Part shown: one piece after another, positions 1-8,391 of the stretch
Layout: every line of letters begins with the position of its first letter
How positions within the stretch are numbered: the first letter of the stretch is position 1
NCBI GenBank assembly: GCA_964655525.1
Contig: CAZZNE010000017.1
Location: 22,281 to 86,280, forward strand
Reading direction: 5' to 3'
Source: DLAJ01 sp964655525
GTDB lineage: Bacteria > Bacillota > Clostridia > Lachnospirales > Lachnospiraceae
Length of the DNA stretch: 64,000 nt
Made by a program: the position numbers and the translations under genes
Notes under the pieces: model-generated
Seen by the model: only the letters and a program-made list of their open reading frames with translations
Told to the model about the DNA's origin: nothing
The model's database searches: none

Positions 1-56
1 TTTAAGTTATGAATCCTTGCGTTTGTGATCGTGATGACATTATGTTCCTCGTTCAT
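1..56 (-). CDS. uvrA: UvrA excinuclease subunit A, N-terminal fragment (runs off window)
   Basis: Only the first 18 codons are inside the window. An ATG at 56-54 (minus strand) opens a frame reading MNEEHNVITITNARIHNLK, and the part ending in ARIHNLK matches the very conserved UvrA start (IRGARxHNLKN, just before the first Walker A). A GAGGAAG ribosome binding site lies about 7 bases upstream. UvrA is the damage-recognition ATPase of nucleotide excision repair. The identification rests on about ten residues, so it is likely but not certain; the next few hundred bases outside the window would settle it. Confidence 0.6.
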   Translation of the reverse strand, partial: MNEEHNVITITNARIHNL

Positions 57-100
57 GCGTATCTTCCTCACTTTGCGGTCGCTTGCTTTTCCTTTGCGGC

Positions 101-199
101 TATTATATCATGGATCTTCGATTCATGATCAACATTCGCCGCTCGCCGAATGAGTAAACTCATTCTTCTCGCTAACGCTCATTATATCATAAAACTTCG
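101..199 (-). promoter_or_regulatory. Upstream region of uvrA with duplicated -10-like segment
   Basis: On the minus strand TATAAT occurs twice, at 186-181 and 107-102. The two sit in an imperfect 20-base direct repeat (101-120 and 180-199, four differences). TTGATC at 132-127 lies 19 bases from the nearer TATAAT, which is longer than ideal. I see no other gene between 57 and 222. The promoter role is inferred from the boxes only. Confidence 0.35.
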
Positions 200-222
200 T
201 CTCTTACGAGATGGAGGATGCC

Positions 223-260
223 AAAAAGAAGCGGCATCGCACTCAGGCTTTGCCGCTTCT
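223..260 (-). terminator. Rho-independent terminator of groESL
   Basis: Perfect 10-base inverted repeat AGAAGCGGCA (227-236) and TGCCGCTTCT (251-260) with a 14-base loop. On the minus strand it is followed by a short run of T (positions 227-223). It lies just after the groEL stop codon at 299. Confidence 0.8.
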
Positions 261-298
261 CATAAAAAATATCCACTATTTCATCGTACAGGCTTTTC

Positions 299-1921
299 TT
301 ACATCATACCGCCCATGCCGCCTCCTGCGGGCATTGCCGGGGTATCCTCTTTGATGTTTGCCACAACGGACTCGGTCGTTAAGAGCGTGCTCGCAACAGA
401 GCATGCATTCTGCAGTGCGCTTCTCGTCACTTTTGCCGGATCGAGAATGCCAGCCGAAACCATGTTCACATATTCCTCTTTTAACACATCAAAGCCAACG
501 CCTGCCTCGGACTCGCTGACCTTATTGATAATGACGCTGCCCTCAAGGCCTGCATTTGCCGCAATGTGATACATCGGTGCTTCAAGTGCCTTTAAGATGA
601 TCTCCGCACCGGTCTTCTCGTCACCGGAAAGCTCCTTCGCCAGCTTTGCAACATCCTTTGCCGCATGAATATAAGCGGAACCGCCGCCGCAGATGATACC
701 TTCCTCTACAGCCGCTCTCGTAGCCGCAAGCGCATCCTCCATGCGGAGCTTTGCTTCCTTCATCTCGGTCTCGGTTGCCGCACCGACACGAATGACCGCA
801 ACGCCGCCTGCCATCTTGGCAAGTCTCTCCTGAAGCTTCTCTCTGTCGAAATCGGATGTTGTCTCGTCAATCTGATTCTTGATCTGTGCGATGCGGGACT
901 GGATTGCCGCTTTGTCACCTTCGCCGTCCACGATAATGGTATTTTCCTTCTGTACCTTCACGGACTTTGCGTGACCGAGCTGATCCATCGTGGTATCCTT
1001 CAACTCTAAACCTAAGTCGGAGCTGATGACGGTTCCTCCGGTTAAGATCGCAATGTCCTCAAGCATTGCCTTTCTTCTGTCGCCGTAACCCGGTGCTTTG
1101 ACCGCTACGACATTGAAAGTACCGCGCAGCTTGTTGACGATCAAAGTCGTCAGTGCCTCGCCCTCTACATCCTCCGCAATGATCAAAAGCTTTGCGCCGG
1201 ACTGTACGATCTGCTCCAAGAGCGGAAGGATCTCCTGAATGTTGGAAATCTTCTTATCAGTGATCAGAATATACGGATTTTCAAGAACCGCTTCCATCTT
1301 ATCCATATCGGTCGCCATATAAGCGGAAATATAACCACGATCGAACTGCATACCTTCTACAAGGTCGAGCTCGGTCTTCATCGTCTTGCTTTCCTCGATC
1401 GTAATGACACCGTCATTGGATACTTTCTCCATTGCGTCCGCAACCATATTGCCGACATTCTCATCGCCCGCAGAGATCGCAGCCACGCGTGCAATATGCT
1501 CCTTACCGTTTACCTTGGAGCTCATCTTTGCGATCGCTTCTACTGCGCAATCAGTCGCTTTCTTCATACCCTTCCTTAAAATGATCGGGTTTGCGCCTGC
1601 AGCCAGATTCTTGATCCCGGCATTTACCATAGCCTGTGCAAGCACCGTAGCGGTTGTCGTACCGTCACCCGCAACGTCATTTGTCTTAGTTGCCACTTCC
1701 TTGACGAGCTGCGCGCCCATATTCTCGAATGCGTCCTCTAATTCGATCTCCTTTGCGATCGTCACACCGTCGTTGGTGATAAGCGGAGCGCCGTAGGACT
1801 TATCAAGTACTACGTTTCTTCCTTTCGGTCCCAATGTCACTCTTACGGTATCGGCAAGCTGATTGACACCGCTCTCTAATGCTTTACGCGCCTCTGCGCC
1901 ATATTTGATCTCTTTTGCCAT
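299..1921 (-). CDS. groEL: Chaperonin GroEL (Hsp60)
   Basis: Full-length 540-residue group I chaperonin. It forms the double-ring folding chamber that, with GroES, refolds cytosolic proteins in an ATP-driven cycle. The ATP-binding signature VTLGPKGRN is near residue 29, followed by NDGVTIAKEIELED and GDGTTTATVLA, and the protein ends in the typical Gly/Met tail (GGGMGGMM). It follows groES by 36 bases and shares its CIRCE-controlled promoter; a terminator closes the operon at 223-260. No key residue appears altered. Confidence 0.98.
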   Translation of the reverse strand: MAKEIKYGAEARKALESGVNQLADTVRVTLGPKGRNVVLDKSYGAPLITNDGVTIAKEIELEDAFENMGAQLVKEVATKTNDVAGDGTTTATVLAQAMVNAGIKNLAAGANPIILRKGMKKATDCAVEAIAKMSSKVNGKEHIARVAAISAGDENVGNMVADAMEKVSNDGVITIEESKTMKTELDLVEGMQFDRGYISAYMATDMDKMEAVLENPYILITDKKISNIQEILPLLEQIVQSGAKLLIIAEDVEGEALTTLIVNKLRGTFNVVAVKAPGYGDRRKAMLEDIAILTGGTVISSDLGLELKDTTMDQLGHAKSVKVQKENTIIVDGEGDKAAIQSRIAQIKNQIDETTSDFDREKLQERLAKMAGGVAVIRVGAATETEMKEAKLRMEDALAATRAAVEEGIICGGGSAYIHAAKDVAKLAKELSGDEKTGAEIILKALEAPMYHIAANAGLEGSVIINKVSESEAGVGFDVLKEEYVNMVSAGILDPAKVTRSALQNACSVASTLLTTESVVANIKEDTPAMPAGGGMGGMM

Positions 1922-1957
1922 GATTGTTCTCTCCTCCTGATATTGATCAACTGATAT

Positions 1958-2242
1958 TTACTGAATGACTGCAAGAATATCGCTCTGCTTTACAATGATA
2001 TACTCATCGTCCTCGATCTTGACCTCTGTTCCGGAATACTTGGAATAAATCACCTGATCGCCGACCTTCACTTCCATTTTTACTTCCTTACCGTCGATCA
2101 TGCCGCCCGGTCCGACTGCAAGAACTTCCGCCTGCTGCGGCTTTTCCTTATTCTGTCCCGGTAAAACAATGCCGGATTTTGTTGTCTCTTCTGCAACCAA
2201 CTGCTTCAGTACGACTCTGTCGCCTAACGGTACCAATTTCAT
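1958..2242 (-). CDS. groES: Co-chaperonin GroES (Hsp10)
   Basis: 94 residues, the usual length for the lid of the GroEL chamber. The start MKLVPLGDRVVLK and the mobile-loop region (EETTKSGIVLPGQNKEKPQ) are typical. It is the first gene of the groES-groEL operon. A good AGGAGG-like site precedes the ATG at 2242. The CIRCE operator lies 36 bases upstream of the start, so HrcA-type heat-shock repression is expected. Confidence 0.98.
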   Translation of the reverse strand: MKLVPLGDRVVLKQLVAEETTKSGIVLPGQNKEKPQQAEVLAVGPGGMIDGKEVKMEVKVGDQVIYSKYSGTEVKIEDDEYIIVKQSDILAVIQ

Positions 2243-2277
2243 GATAAAGCCTCCTTATGTCAATTGATATTTATTTG

Positions 2278-2345
2278 TTAGCACTCTTTTCATTTGAGTG
2301 CTAATCACTAATGCATATCTTATGTTTTTTACATAGTCTTTGCAA
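2278..2345 (-). promoter_or_regulatory. groESL promoter with perfect CIRCE operator
   Basis: CIRCE is exact: TTAGCACTC (2278-2286), nine bases, GAGTGCTAA (2296-2304). On the minus strand TTGCAA (2345-2340) and TAAGAT (2322-2317) are spaced by 17 bases and would start transcription just ahead of CIRCE, so the operator lies at the start of the transcript. Known biology: HrcA binds CIRCE and represses groESL until heat stress. No hrcA gene is in the window. Confidence 0.92.
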
Positions 2346-2464
2346 CCGCTAAAATAGCAAATAGCACACTATATTCTCTTATTTTCTTCTATTATCTCAT
2401 TTTTTCTTTTGTTTTCTCATTTTTACCATAAATATCATATTTCATACTTTCTTTATAAATAGTA

Positions 2465-2520
2465 AAAAGATACGGCTCCAACGCAGGCACGCTCGCGCTG
2501 TTTTTGAAGCCGTATCTTTT
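2465..2520 (-). terminator. Strong bidirectional terminator carrying a repeat fragment in its loop
   Basis: Perfect 13-base inverted repeat, AAAAGATACGGCT (2465-2477) and AGCCGTATCTTTT (2508-2520), with A/T runs on both outer sides. It closes the GGDEF/chemoreceptor operon on the minus strand. The 30-base loop contains a 16-base identity (2478-2493) to the structured repeat at 58041-58247. The rest of 2346-2540 holds no other gene that I can see. Confidence 0.85.
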
Positions 2521-2540
2521 ATAATTTCTCTTTTCGTCTG

Positions 2541-3485
2541 CTATCGCCCACCGGATGCGCGCTGCAGACGCTCCTGATAGCCGGGGGTATTCTTGATCTG
2601 ATACTTTAAGTCAAACATTTCATATTCCGCATCGGAATAAAGCTCATCAAGCTTCTGCTCGACATTGTCCTTCATCACAATCCCGTATGCGACTGAAGGA
2701 GACAGCTTGGCATCCTCAAACTCCATGCATTCCTTTGCAATGCGCTCACAGTAATCCCGCGCTTCATCCGGCTCCGCCATCGGAATGAGTACCGTAAACA
2801 CATCGCCGTCCGTTCTGCCGATGACGTAATCCTCTTTCGCGTTTCTTTTGATGATTTCTGCGATCACGCGGATCAGACGGTCGCTCTCCTCGTTGCCGAA
2901 ATGATCATAAGCGTATTTCCAGTCGTTGATGTTTAAGCAGATCTGCGCTACCGGCACAACCTCGGAACGGTCAATGATCTGTCTGCGATTCTCAAAATAG
3001 GATTTATTGAGCGTTCCTGTCAGGATATCTTCTTCATCGCCGTGCGTCACGCGGTATTTCTCTTTTTCGAGACGCCGCTCCAATTCATTACTGTATTCAT
3101 CCAGTTCTTTATGCAGATAGCTCTCCTGCCCGTATGCCGAAAAAAGCGCCGCCGTATCGGTAAAAAGCTGTTCCACCTGTTCTTTTTCCTTCTCATCCGC
3201 CCCCTGTGCCTGTACATACAGATGCGCTATCGTGCGATCCGCTACGCGGATCTTGATACCCGGAGCAGCCGCAACATCTGGAACATCACCGCAATACCCG
3301 TCGGACTGCGCCACCGGTTCTCCGTGCCTGTCCGTCAGCAGATACGCCGCACCGCAAAACGAGGCCAACTGTGTCAGATATGCTTTCATCCGCTCTATAT
3401 CATATAATTTTTCCAAGCTGTAATTTTTGATATTTTCGCCGATTCGTTGGTCAAATGAAAGATTATGAAAATCCATATCCTGCAC
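2541..3485 (-). CDS. Degenerate GGDEF-domain signalling protein
   Basis: 314 residues, no membrane segment. The N-terminal ~115 residues look like a small sensory domain (GAAYLLTDRHGEPVAQSDGY). A charged helical linker with coiled-coil character covers about 120-145, then a GGDEF-fold domain begins at DILTGTLNKSYF (about 153). The catalytic GG[DE]EF loop is replaced by RTDGDVF (224-230), so it probably does not make c-di-GMP; such domains often act as GTP or c-di-GMP sensors (inference). It lies 87 bases after an active-looking diguanylate cyclase on the same strand and before a shared terminator, which suggests a joint role. Confidence 0.75.
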   Translation of the reverse strand: MQDMDFHNLSFDQRIGENIKNYSLEKLYDIERMKAYLTQLASFCGAAYLLTDRHGEPVAQSDGYCGDVPDVAAAPGIKIRVADRTIAHLYVQAQGADEKEKEQVEQLFTDTAALFSAYGQESYLHKELDEYSNELERRLEKEKYRVTHGDEEDILTGTLNKSYFENRRQIIDRSEVVPVAQICLNINDWKYAYDHFGNEESDRLIRVIAEIIKRNAKEDYVIGRTDGDVFTVLIPMAEPDEARDYCERIAKECMEFEDAKLSPSVAYGIVMKDNVEQKLDELYSDAEYEMFDLKYQIKNTPGYQERLQRASGGR

Positions 3486-3572
3486 AACACCTCCACATTT
3501 TGTATGTTTATGCCATCATATGACTGCATTCTCCGGAAACCGGCACCCGTCTTTCCCGTTCTGCCGCCGTTA

Positions 3573-4685
3573 TTACAGTACAACCTTATTCTTGCCGCTT
3601 GTTTTACCTTCGTAAAGCTTATCATCCGCCTGCTTGATGATGGTAGCCATCGCATAGCCCGGCACATATGCCGACGCACCGAACGTCATGGTAAACCGGA
3701 TCTCATCTTCCTTATACATAAAAGAATGATTTTCGATCGTCTGGCGGATCCGCTCGCCGATCATGCGGGCAATGTCCCCATTTCCCTGCACAAGAATCAA
3801 AAACTCCTCCCCGCCCCAGCGGCAGACGGCGTCTCCCGCACGGATCGCGTTTTTCATAATATCCGCAACATGGATCAGGGCACGGTCACCGCACTCATGA
3901 CTGAACGTATCATTGATCCGCTTAAAATTATCAATATCACCGATGATGATACTGAACAGCGTTCCTTTCAGCTTCGCATTGTTCATGGTCTCCTGCAGAT
4001 GAATCTCCATTCCTCTGCGGTTTAAGAGCCCTGTCAGCGGATCAACATTCGCCACATGCCCTAAATTTTCGTTCTTCGTCATCAGGGCATTCGTCGAATC
4101 CAGCGTCTCAATGATAAAGTTAAACGAGACGACCGCGATCAGGAAAAAGACAACAAACGAATTCGCTAAAAACAATACCGGAGTATAATTCTCTTTGATT
4201 GGAAGCAGCGGCTGATTTTGCAACATATGCCGATACAAAAACACATATAGGATATACGTAAGCACGGTAATACCGATCGGCAGTAAAATCCTCAGCTTGG
4301 ACTTAAGAGCAGAAAACGTAAGATAAAAACTGATCGGTACCACACAGACAATGCAGAGGAAAAAGCCGCTGGTCCATCCGATCAAAATAGTACTCAGAAC
4401 CGCATTGAACACCAGTTCCACGAACGTCAGCGTATACACCAGCATCTCCTTCTCTGATTTCACTGCCATAAGAAGCATGATGTAAAGCGATAATACAATC
4501 AAATTATACATGACGAGCGGAAACGCCGAACACATGGTAAACAGCTGCATATAAAGCAGGTGTACTGCCATAGCAATGAATACCAAAACACGCATTTTCG
4601 TCCTTGTGTCGATGGCCTCGTCACCATTGATTTTCCTGCGAAACGATCGCAAAAGATTTTTGACTGTTGATCCCATAACAAACAT
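3573..4685 (-). CDS. Membrane diguanylate cyclase (GGDEF)
   Basis: 370 residues. About six hydrophobic segments occupy residues 30-195 and form an unrecognised membrane sensor module. The GGDEF domain starts near 210 with DPLTGLLNRRG, carries GGEEF at 291-295, and has an intact inhibitory I-site RxxD (RAGD, 282-285) five residues before it. It should condense two GTP to c-di-GMP at the inner membrane face, with product inhibition. The start could be the ATG at 4685 or the one at 4676. It is sandwiched between a chemoreceptor gene (43 bases upstream) and a degenerate GGDEF gene. Confidence 0.88.
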   Translation of the reverse strand: MFVMGSTVKNLLRSFRRKINGDEAIDTRTKMRVLVFIAMAVHLLYMQLFTMCSAFPLVMYNLIVLSLYIMLLMAVKSEKEMLVYTLTFVELVFNAVLSTILIGWTSGFFLCIVCVVPISFYLTFSALKSKLRILLPIGITVLTYILYVFLYRHMLQNQPLLPIKENYTPVLFLANSFVVFFLIAVVSFNFIIETLDSTNALMTKNENLGHVANVDPLTGLLNRRGMEIHLQETMNNAKLKGTLFSIIIGDIDNFKRINDTFSHECGDRALIHVADIMKNAIRAGDAVCRWGGEEFLILVQGNGDIARMIGERIRQTIENHSFMYKEDEIRFTMTFGASAYVPGYAMATIIKQADDKLYEGKTSGKNKVVL

Positions 4686-4728
4686 TTTCTCCTTACTGGT
4701 GTTTCATCCTATTCTTCGGCTTTTCGTT

Positions 4729-6441
4729 TTAGTCAATCCGGAACATTGCCGTAATCTCATTCAATCTGCCGACCGTCTCGATACAGTTCTCTACAAGCTC
4801 ATTATTCTGCACCGTCTGTTCGACAACACATGTTGTTTTATCTGCAATTTCCGTCACGCCGATCGTGGATTCGTTCACGGTCGAATTGATACCGTCAAGC
4901 GCACCCGCAATCTGTGTGATCGTATCCGCCAATCGTGTGACAGATTCCTCAATCGTGGACATACCGGAGGAATACCCCTCCGAATCTTTATAATAATGTT
5001 CGCCGACCTCGGCAAACTGCTCATAATCTTTCAGCACAACCTTTTCTAAAAATTCCACTGTGTCACGCAACGATTCCGCAAGGGCGGAAACCGCATGGTT
5101 GACATCCACAACAATCGTATTGATGTTTCCCACCGTCTCGGAAGTCTGGCTTGCCAGAGAGCCGATCTCCGTTGCAACAACGGCAAAGCCCTTGCCCGCC
5201 TCCCCTGCTCTCGCGGCTTCGATGGATGCGTTCAGCGCAAGCAGACTCGTTTGTGAGGAGATTGCCATGATCGCATTCGTCAATTCGTTGATCTTATCAA
5301 CTGCCTTAGAATCCTTGATAGCCTGCTCCGTCCTGTCGCTGATGCTTTGATACATCTTCGTAGTTCTGTCCGTCGCTTCGAGCGTGGTCGCCTTTAATCC
5401 CTCGGCACGCTTCTTCACCTCATTGGCAAGGCGCTCGCCCTCTGCTGCAAGCGTTCTGATCTGCTCGGCGCCGTCTTTCATATTACCGATATTGTTACTA
5501 ATGTTCTCCGTCGTCGCCGCCGTCTCCTCCATGCCCGCCGCAAGCTGCTGCGTCGTTGCGGAGTTATCGGTACACTTACTGTTGATCTCCGCCGAGATCG
5601 CTCTTACCTCATTCACATTGCTCGTGATCTGGACACTGACACCCTCAATATTGCGGACCATCGTGCGCAGGTTCGTGCGCATTTCGCTGACCGCACGACT
5701 CATCAGACCGATTTCATCCTTTTTCTGAACGATCTTTTCACCTGCCGGATTCTGGATAAAATTAAATTCGCTCGTATCGTGGATCACACTCGTGAGCAGC
5801 CCAAGCGCCCTCAGCATATATCCGACCGCCAACAGGCTGAGTATAATACCGATGATCACAAGGATCGCACCTCCTGCGATCAAATTATATTCCATGGTTG
5901 TCACACCGGACAGAATATCGTTCTCATCCGCCGTCATGACAAGAATGCTCTGATTATCTAAAACAGCAAACGCCGCATATTTCATGACGCCCTTAAATTC
6001 ATATGTAATCACATCCGGCTGCGGCACAACGCCCCGATCAAGATCTGCAAGAATCTGCTTGACGGCAGCATTCTCTACAGGCTGTCCGATCTTATCCGGC
6101 GTCGGATGGTAGAGCATTGTACTGTCTCTTGCTACCAAATAGGAATAGGAGGTTTCCACCCCCTCCAGCTTTGCGTCGGAAAGAATACCTGCAAGCATCT
6201 CCGCAGGCATCTCGCCTTCCACAGCGGAAATCTCATAATTCATCGTCCTCGCATAGGACTTTGTCAGAGACAGCATGCTGCTGCGCGCCTGATTCCTGAT
6301 CAGTCTCTGGCTTGTCGGCAATGCAATCGCAATGCAGCCGACAACCGCAATGATGACAAAAACCTCCGCAAGGATCATGATCTTAAACTTTAATGACCGA
6401 AAAAATTGAACTTTACTGCTGCCGTTAACCTTTGTCTCCAC
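4729..6441 (-). CDS. Methyl-accepting chemotaxis protein
   Basis: About 570 residues. One transmembrane helix near the N terminus (KIMILAEVFVIIAVVGCIAI), an extracytoplasmic Cache-like sensor of about 140 residues, a second helix, HAMP, then the long helical signalling domain with the hairpin tip region (SLLALNASIEAARAGEAGKGF). It would signal to CheA/CheW; no che genes are in the window. I chose the GTG at 6441: a TATAAT at 6502-6497 places the transcript start near 6490, so the further upstream TTG at 6486 would have no leader, while GTG has a GGGGGC site nine bases upstream. Confidence 0.9.
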   Translation of the reverse strand: METKVNGSSKVQFFRSLKFKIMILAEVFVIIAVVGCIAIALPTSQRLIRNQARSSMLSLTKSYARTMNYEISAVEGEMPAEMLAGILSDAKLEGVETSYSYLVARDSTMLYHPTPDKIGQPVENAAVKQILADLDRGVVPQPDVITYEFKGVMKYAAFAVLDNQSILVMTADENDILSGVTTMEYNLIAGGAILVIIGIILSLLAVGYMLRALGLLTSVIHDTSEFNFIQNPAGEKIVQKKDEIGLMSRAVSEMRTNLRTMVRNIEGVSVQITSNVNEVRAISAEINSKCTDNSATTQQLAAGMEETAATTENISNNIGNMKDGAEQIRTLAAEGERLANEVKKRAEGLKATTLEATDRTTKMYQSISDRTEQAIKDSKAVDKINELTNAIMAISSQTSLLALNASIEAARAGEAGKGFAVVATEIGSLASQTSETVGNINTIVVDVNHAVSALAESLRDTVEFLEKVVLKDYEQFAEVGEHYYKDSEGYSSGMSTIEESVTRLADTITQIAGALDGINSTVNESTIGVTEIADKTTCVVEQTVQNNELVENCIETVGRLNEITAMFRID

Positions 6442-6573
6442 TTTGCTGCCCCCATTAAATAGTTTATTTTTTAACTCAATATACAATATTTTGTTAATTA
6501 TAACACATTTCTTTTCAATATAGAAGTTTTTTTGTTTATTTTTTCAATCCTATTTTTTCAAATATCCTTTTTA

Positions 6574-6601
6574 TTGAAATTTCCCTGCTTTTATGTATAA
6601 T
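6574..6601 (+). promoter_or_regulatory. Promoter of the ABC-F gene at 6652
   Basis: TTGAAA (6574-6579) and TATAAT (6596-6601) with a 16-base spacer, and a TG directly before the -10. It lies about 50 bases upstream of the ATG at 6652 and is the only clear promoter for the plus-strand genes up to 10097. Confidence 0.7.
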
Positions 6602-6651
6602 GGAAACGTCAGCGTTAACAATCAAGCAAGAAAGAAACAGAGGATTTCAAG

Positions 6652-8295
6652 ATGATCAGTGCAAATAATGTAACATACCGCGTGGGCAAAAAGGCGCTTT
6701 TTGAGGAAGTCAACATCAAATTTACCGAGGGTAACTGCTATGGCTTGATCGGTGCAAACGGCGCGGGCAAATCCACTTTCCTGAAAATACTCTCCGGGCA
6801 GCTGGATACCACAAACGGCGACATTTCCATCACGCCCGGACAACGGCTCTCTTTTTTGGAGCAGGATCATTTCAAATATGATGAATATTCCGTCATGGAC
6901 ACCGTCATTATGGGAAACGCACGTCTGTATGAAGTCATGAAGGAAAAGGACGCCATTTATGCAAAAGAAGACTTTTCCGATGAGGATGGCATTCGCGCCA
7001 GCGAGCTGGAAGCGGAGTTTGCCGAAATGGACGGCTGGGAAGCAGAGTCAAACGCCGCCATGCTCCTGAACGGTCTCGGCATTGACACCGAGCTGCATAC
7101 TGCAAAAATGAGCGACTTAAACGGAAGCGAGAAGGTGAAGATCCTGCTCGCAAAGGCTTTATTCGGCAATCCTGACGTGCTCTTACTCGATGAGCCGACC
7201 AACCACCTGGACTTAGACGCCATCGCATGGCTGGAGGAGTTTTTGATCGATTTCGAAAATACCGTCATTGTTGTTTCGCATGACCGGTATTTCCTTAATA
7301 AAGTCTGCACGCATATTGCGGATATTGATTACGGCAAGATTCAGCTTTATTCCGGCAATTATGACTTCTGGTATGAATCGAGCCAGCTTCTCATCCGCCA
7401 GATGAAAGAGGCAAATAAGAAAAAAGAAGAAAAGATCAAGGAATTGCAGGAGTTCATCTCCCGCTTTTCCGCAAACGCGAGCAAATCCAAACAGGCGACA
7501 TCGAGAAAACGCGCTTTGGAAAAGATCGAGCTTGACACGATCCGCCCGTCCAGCCGCAAATATCCGTATATCGATTTTCGCCCCGAACGCGAAATCGGCA
7601 ACGAGGTGCTTACGGTTGAGAATCTTTCCAAGACCATCGACGGGGAAAAAGTACTTGACCACATTTCTTTTATCTTAAATCACGAGGATAAGATTGCCTT
7701 TGTCGGCAGCAACGAGCTTGCCATCACCACGCTGTTCCGGATTCTTTCGGGAGAGCTGGAACCGGACGAGGGAAGCTATAAATGGGGTGTTACGACGTCA
7801 CAGGCGTATTTCCCGAAGGATAATACGCAAGAATTTAATAACGATTTAACAATTACAGACTGGCTGACAGGCTATTCTCCCGTAAAGGACGTCACGTATG
7901 TGCGCGGTTTCCTCGGCAGAATGCTTTTTGCGGGTGACGACGGCGTCAAGCGCGTCCGCGTTCTCTCCGGCGGGGAAAAGGTTCGCTGCCTGCTAAGCAA
8001 AATGATGATCTCCGGTGCGAACTGCCTCATCCTTGACGAGCCGACAAACCACCTTGATATGGAATCGATCACGGCGCTCAATAACGGTCTGATCAAATTC
8101 AGCGGCGTGGTGCTGTTCTCCTGTCACGACCATCAGTTTGTGCAGACGACCGCAAACCGGATCATGGAATTTTTACCGGACGGAACACTCATCGATAAGA
8201 TCACGACCTACGACGAATACCTTGAGAGCGATGAAATGGCGAGAAAGCGTACCGTATACAATGCCGACGCCTCCAAGGAAGAGGACGAAAACTGA
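6652..8295 (+). CDS. ABC-F family ATPase with one degenerate nucleotide site
   Basis: 547 residues with two ATP-binding cassettes joined by a charged linker (about 245-300) and no membrane domain, as in ABC-F translation factors that act at the ribosomal E site. Cassette 1 has a normal Walker A (GANGAGKST, 34-42) and Walker B but a weak signature, LNGSE (156-160). Cassette 2 has a normal signature LSGGE (438-442) and Walker B, but its Walker A reads GSNELAITT (352-360), lacking the lysine. It resembles the YkpA/YbiT branch more than the antibiotic-resistance branch; the exact subfamily is not certain. Confidence 0.9.
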   Translation: MISANNVTYRVGKKALFEEVNIKFTEGNCYGLIGANGAGKSTFLKILSGQLDTTNGDISITPGQRLSFLEQDHFKYDEYSVMDTVIMGNARLYEVMKEKDAIYAKEDFSDEDGIRASELEAEFAEMDGWEAESNAAMLLNGLGIDTELHTAKMSDLNGSEKVKILLAKALFGNPDVLLLDEPTNHLDLDAIAWLEEFLIDFENTVIVVSHDRYFLNKVCTHIADIDYGKIQLYSGNYDFWYESSQLLIRQMKEANKKKEEKIKELQEFISRFSANASKSKQATSRKRALEKIELDTIRPSSRKYPYIDFRPEREIGNEVLTVENLSKTIDGEKVLDHISFILNHEDKIAFVGSNELAITTLFRILSGELEPDEGSYKWGVTTSQAYFPKDNTQEFNNDLTITDWLTGYSPVKDVTYVRGFLGRMLFAGDDGVKRVRVLSGGEKVRCLLSKMMISGANCLILDEPTNHLDMESITALNNGLIKFSGVVLFSCHDHQFVQTTANRIMEFLPDGTLIDKITTYDEYLESDEMARKRTVYNADASKEEDEN

Positions 8296-8332
8296 CATCT
8301 GCTTAAGAATCTCTGCATCCGTGTCATATTAC

Positions 8333-8367
8333 AAACGCATCTGCGTGTCTTTCCCGCAGGTGCGTTT
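8333..8367 (+). terminator. Hairpin after the ABC-F gene
   Basis: AAACGCATCTGCG (8333-8345) and CGCAGGTGCGTTT (8355-8367), a 13-base stem with one mismatch. There is no real T run, so it may be a weak terminator or an mRNA-stabilising hairpin ahead of the next gene. Confidence 0.5.
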
Positions 8368-8391
8368 CATACGAAAGGAATGATTGGTTTT

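Noticed and set aside
38..56. LexA-type box at the start of uvrA
   Set aside because: GGAACATAATGTC is one base off in spacing from the Firmicute consensus and lies in the coding start; not convincing.
299..1921. Plus-strand ORFs of over 100 codons opposite groEL and other long genes
   Set aside because: Antisense shadows caused by codon bias; no start signals or known families.
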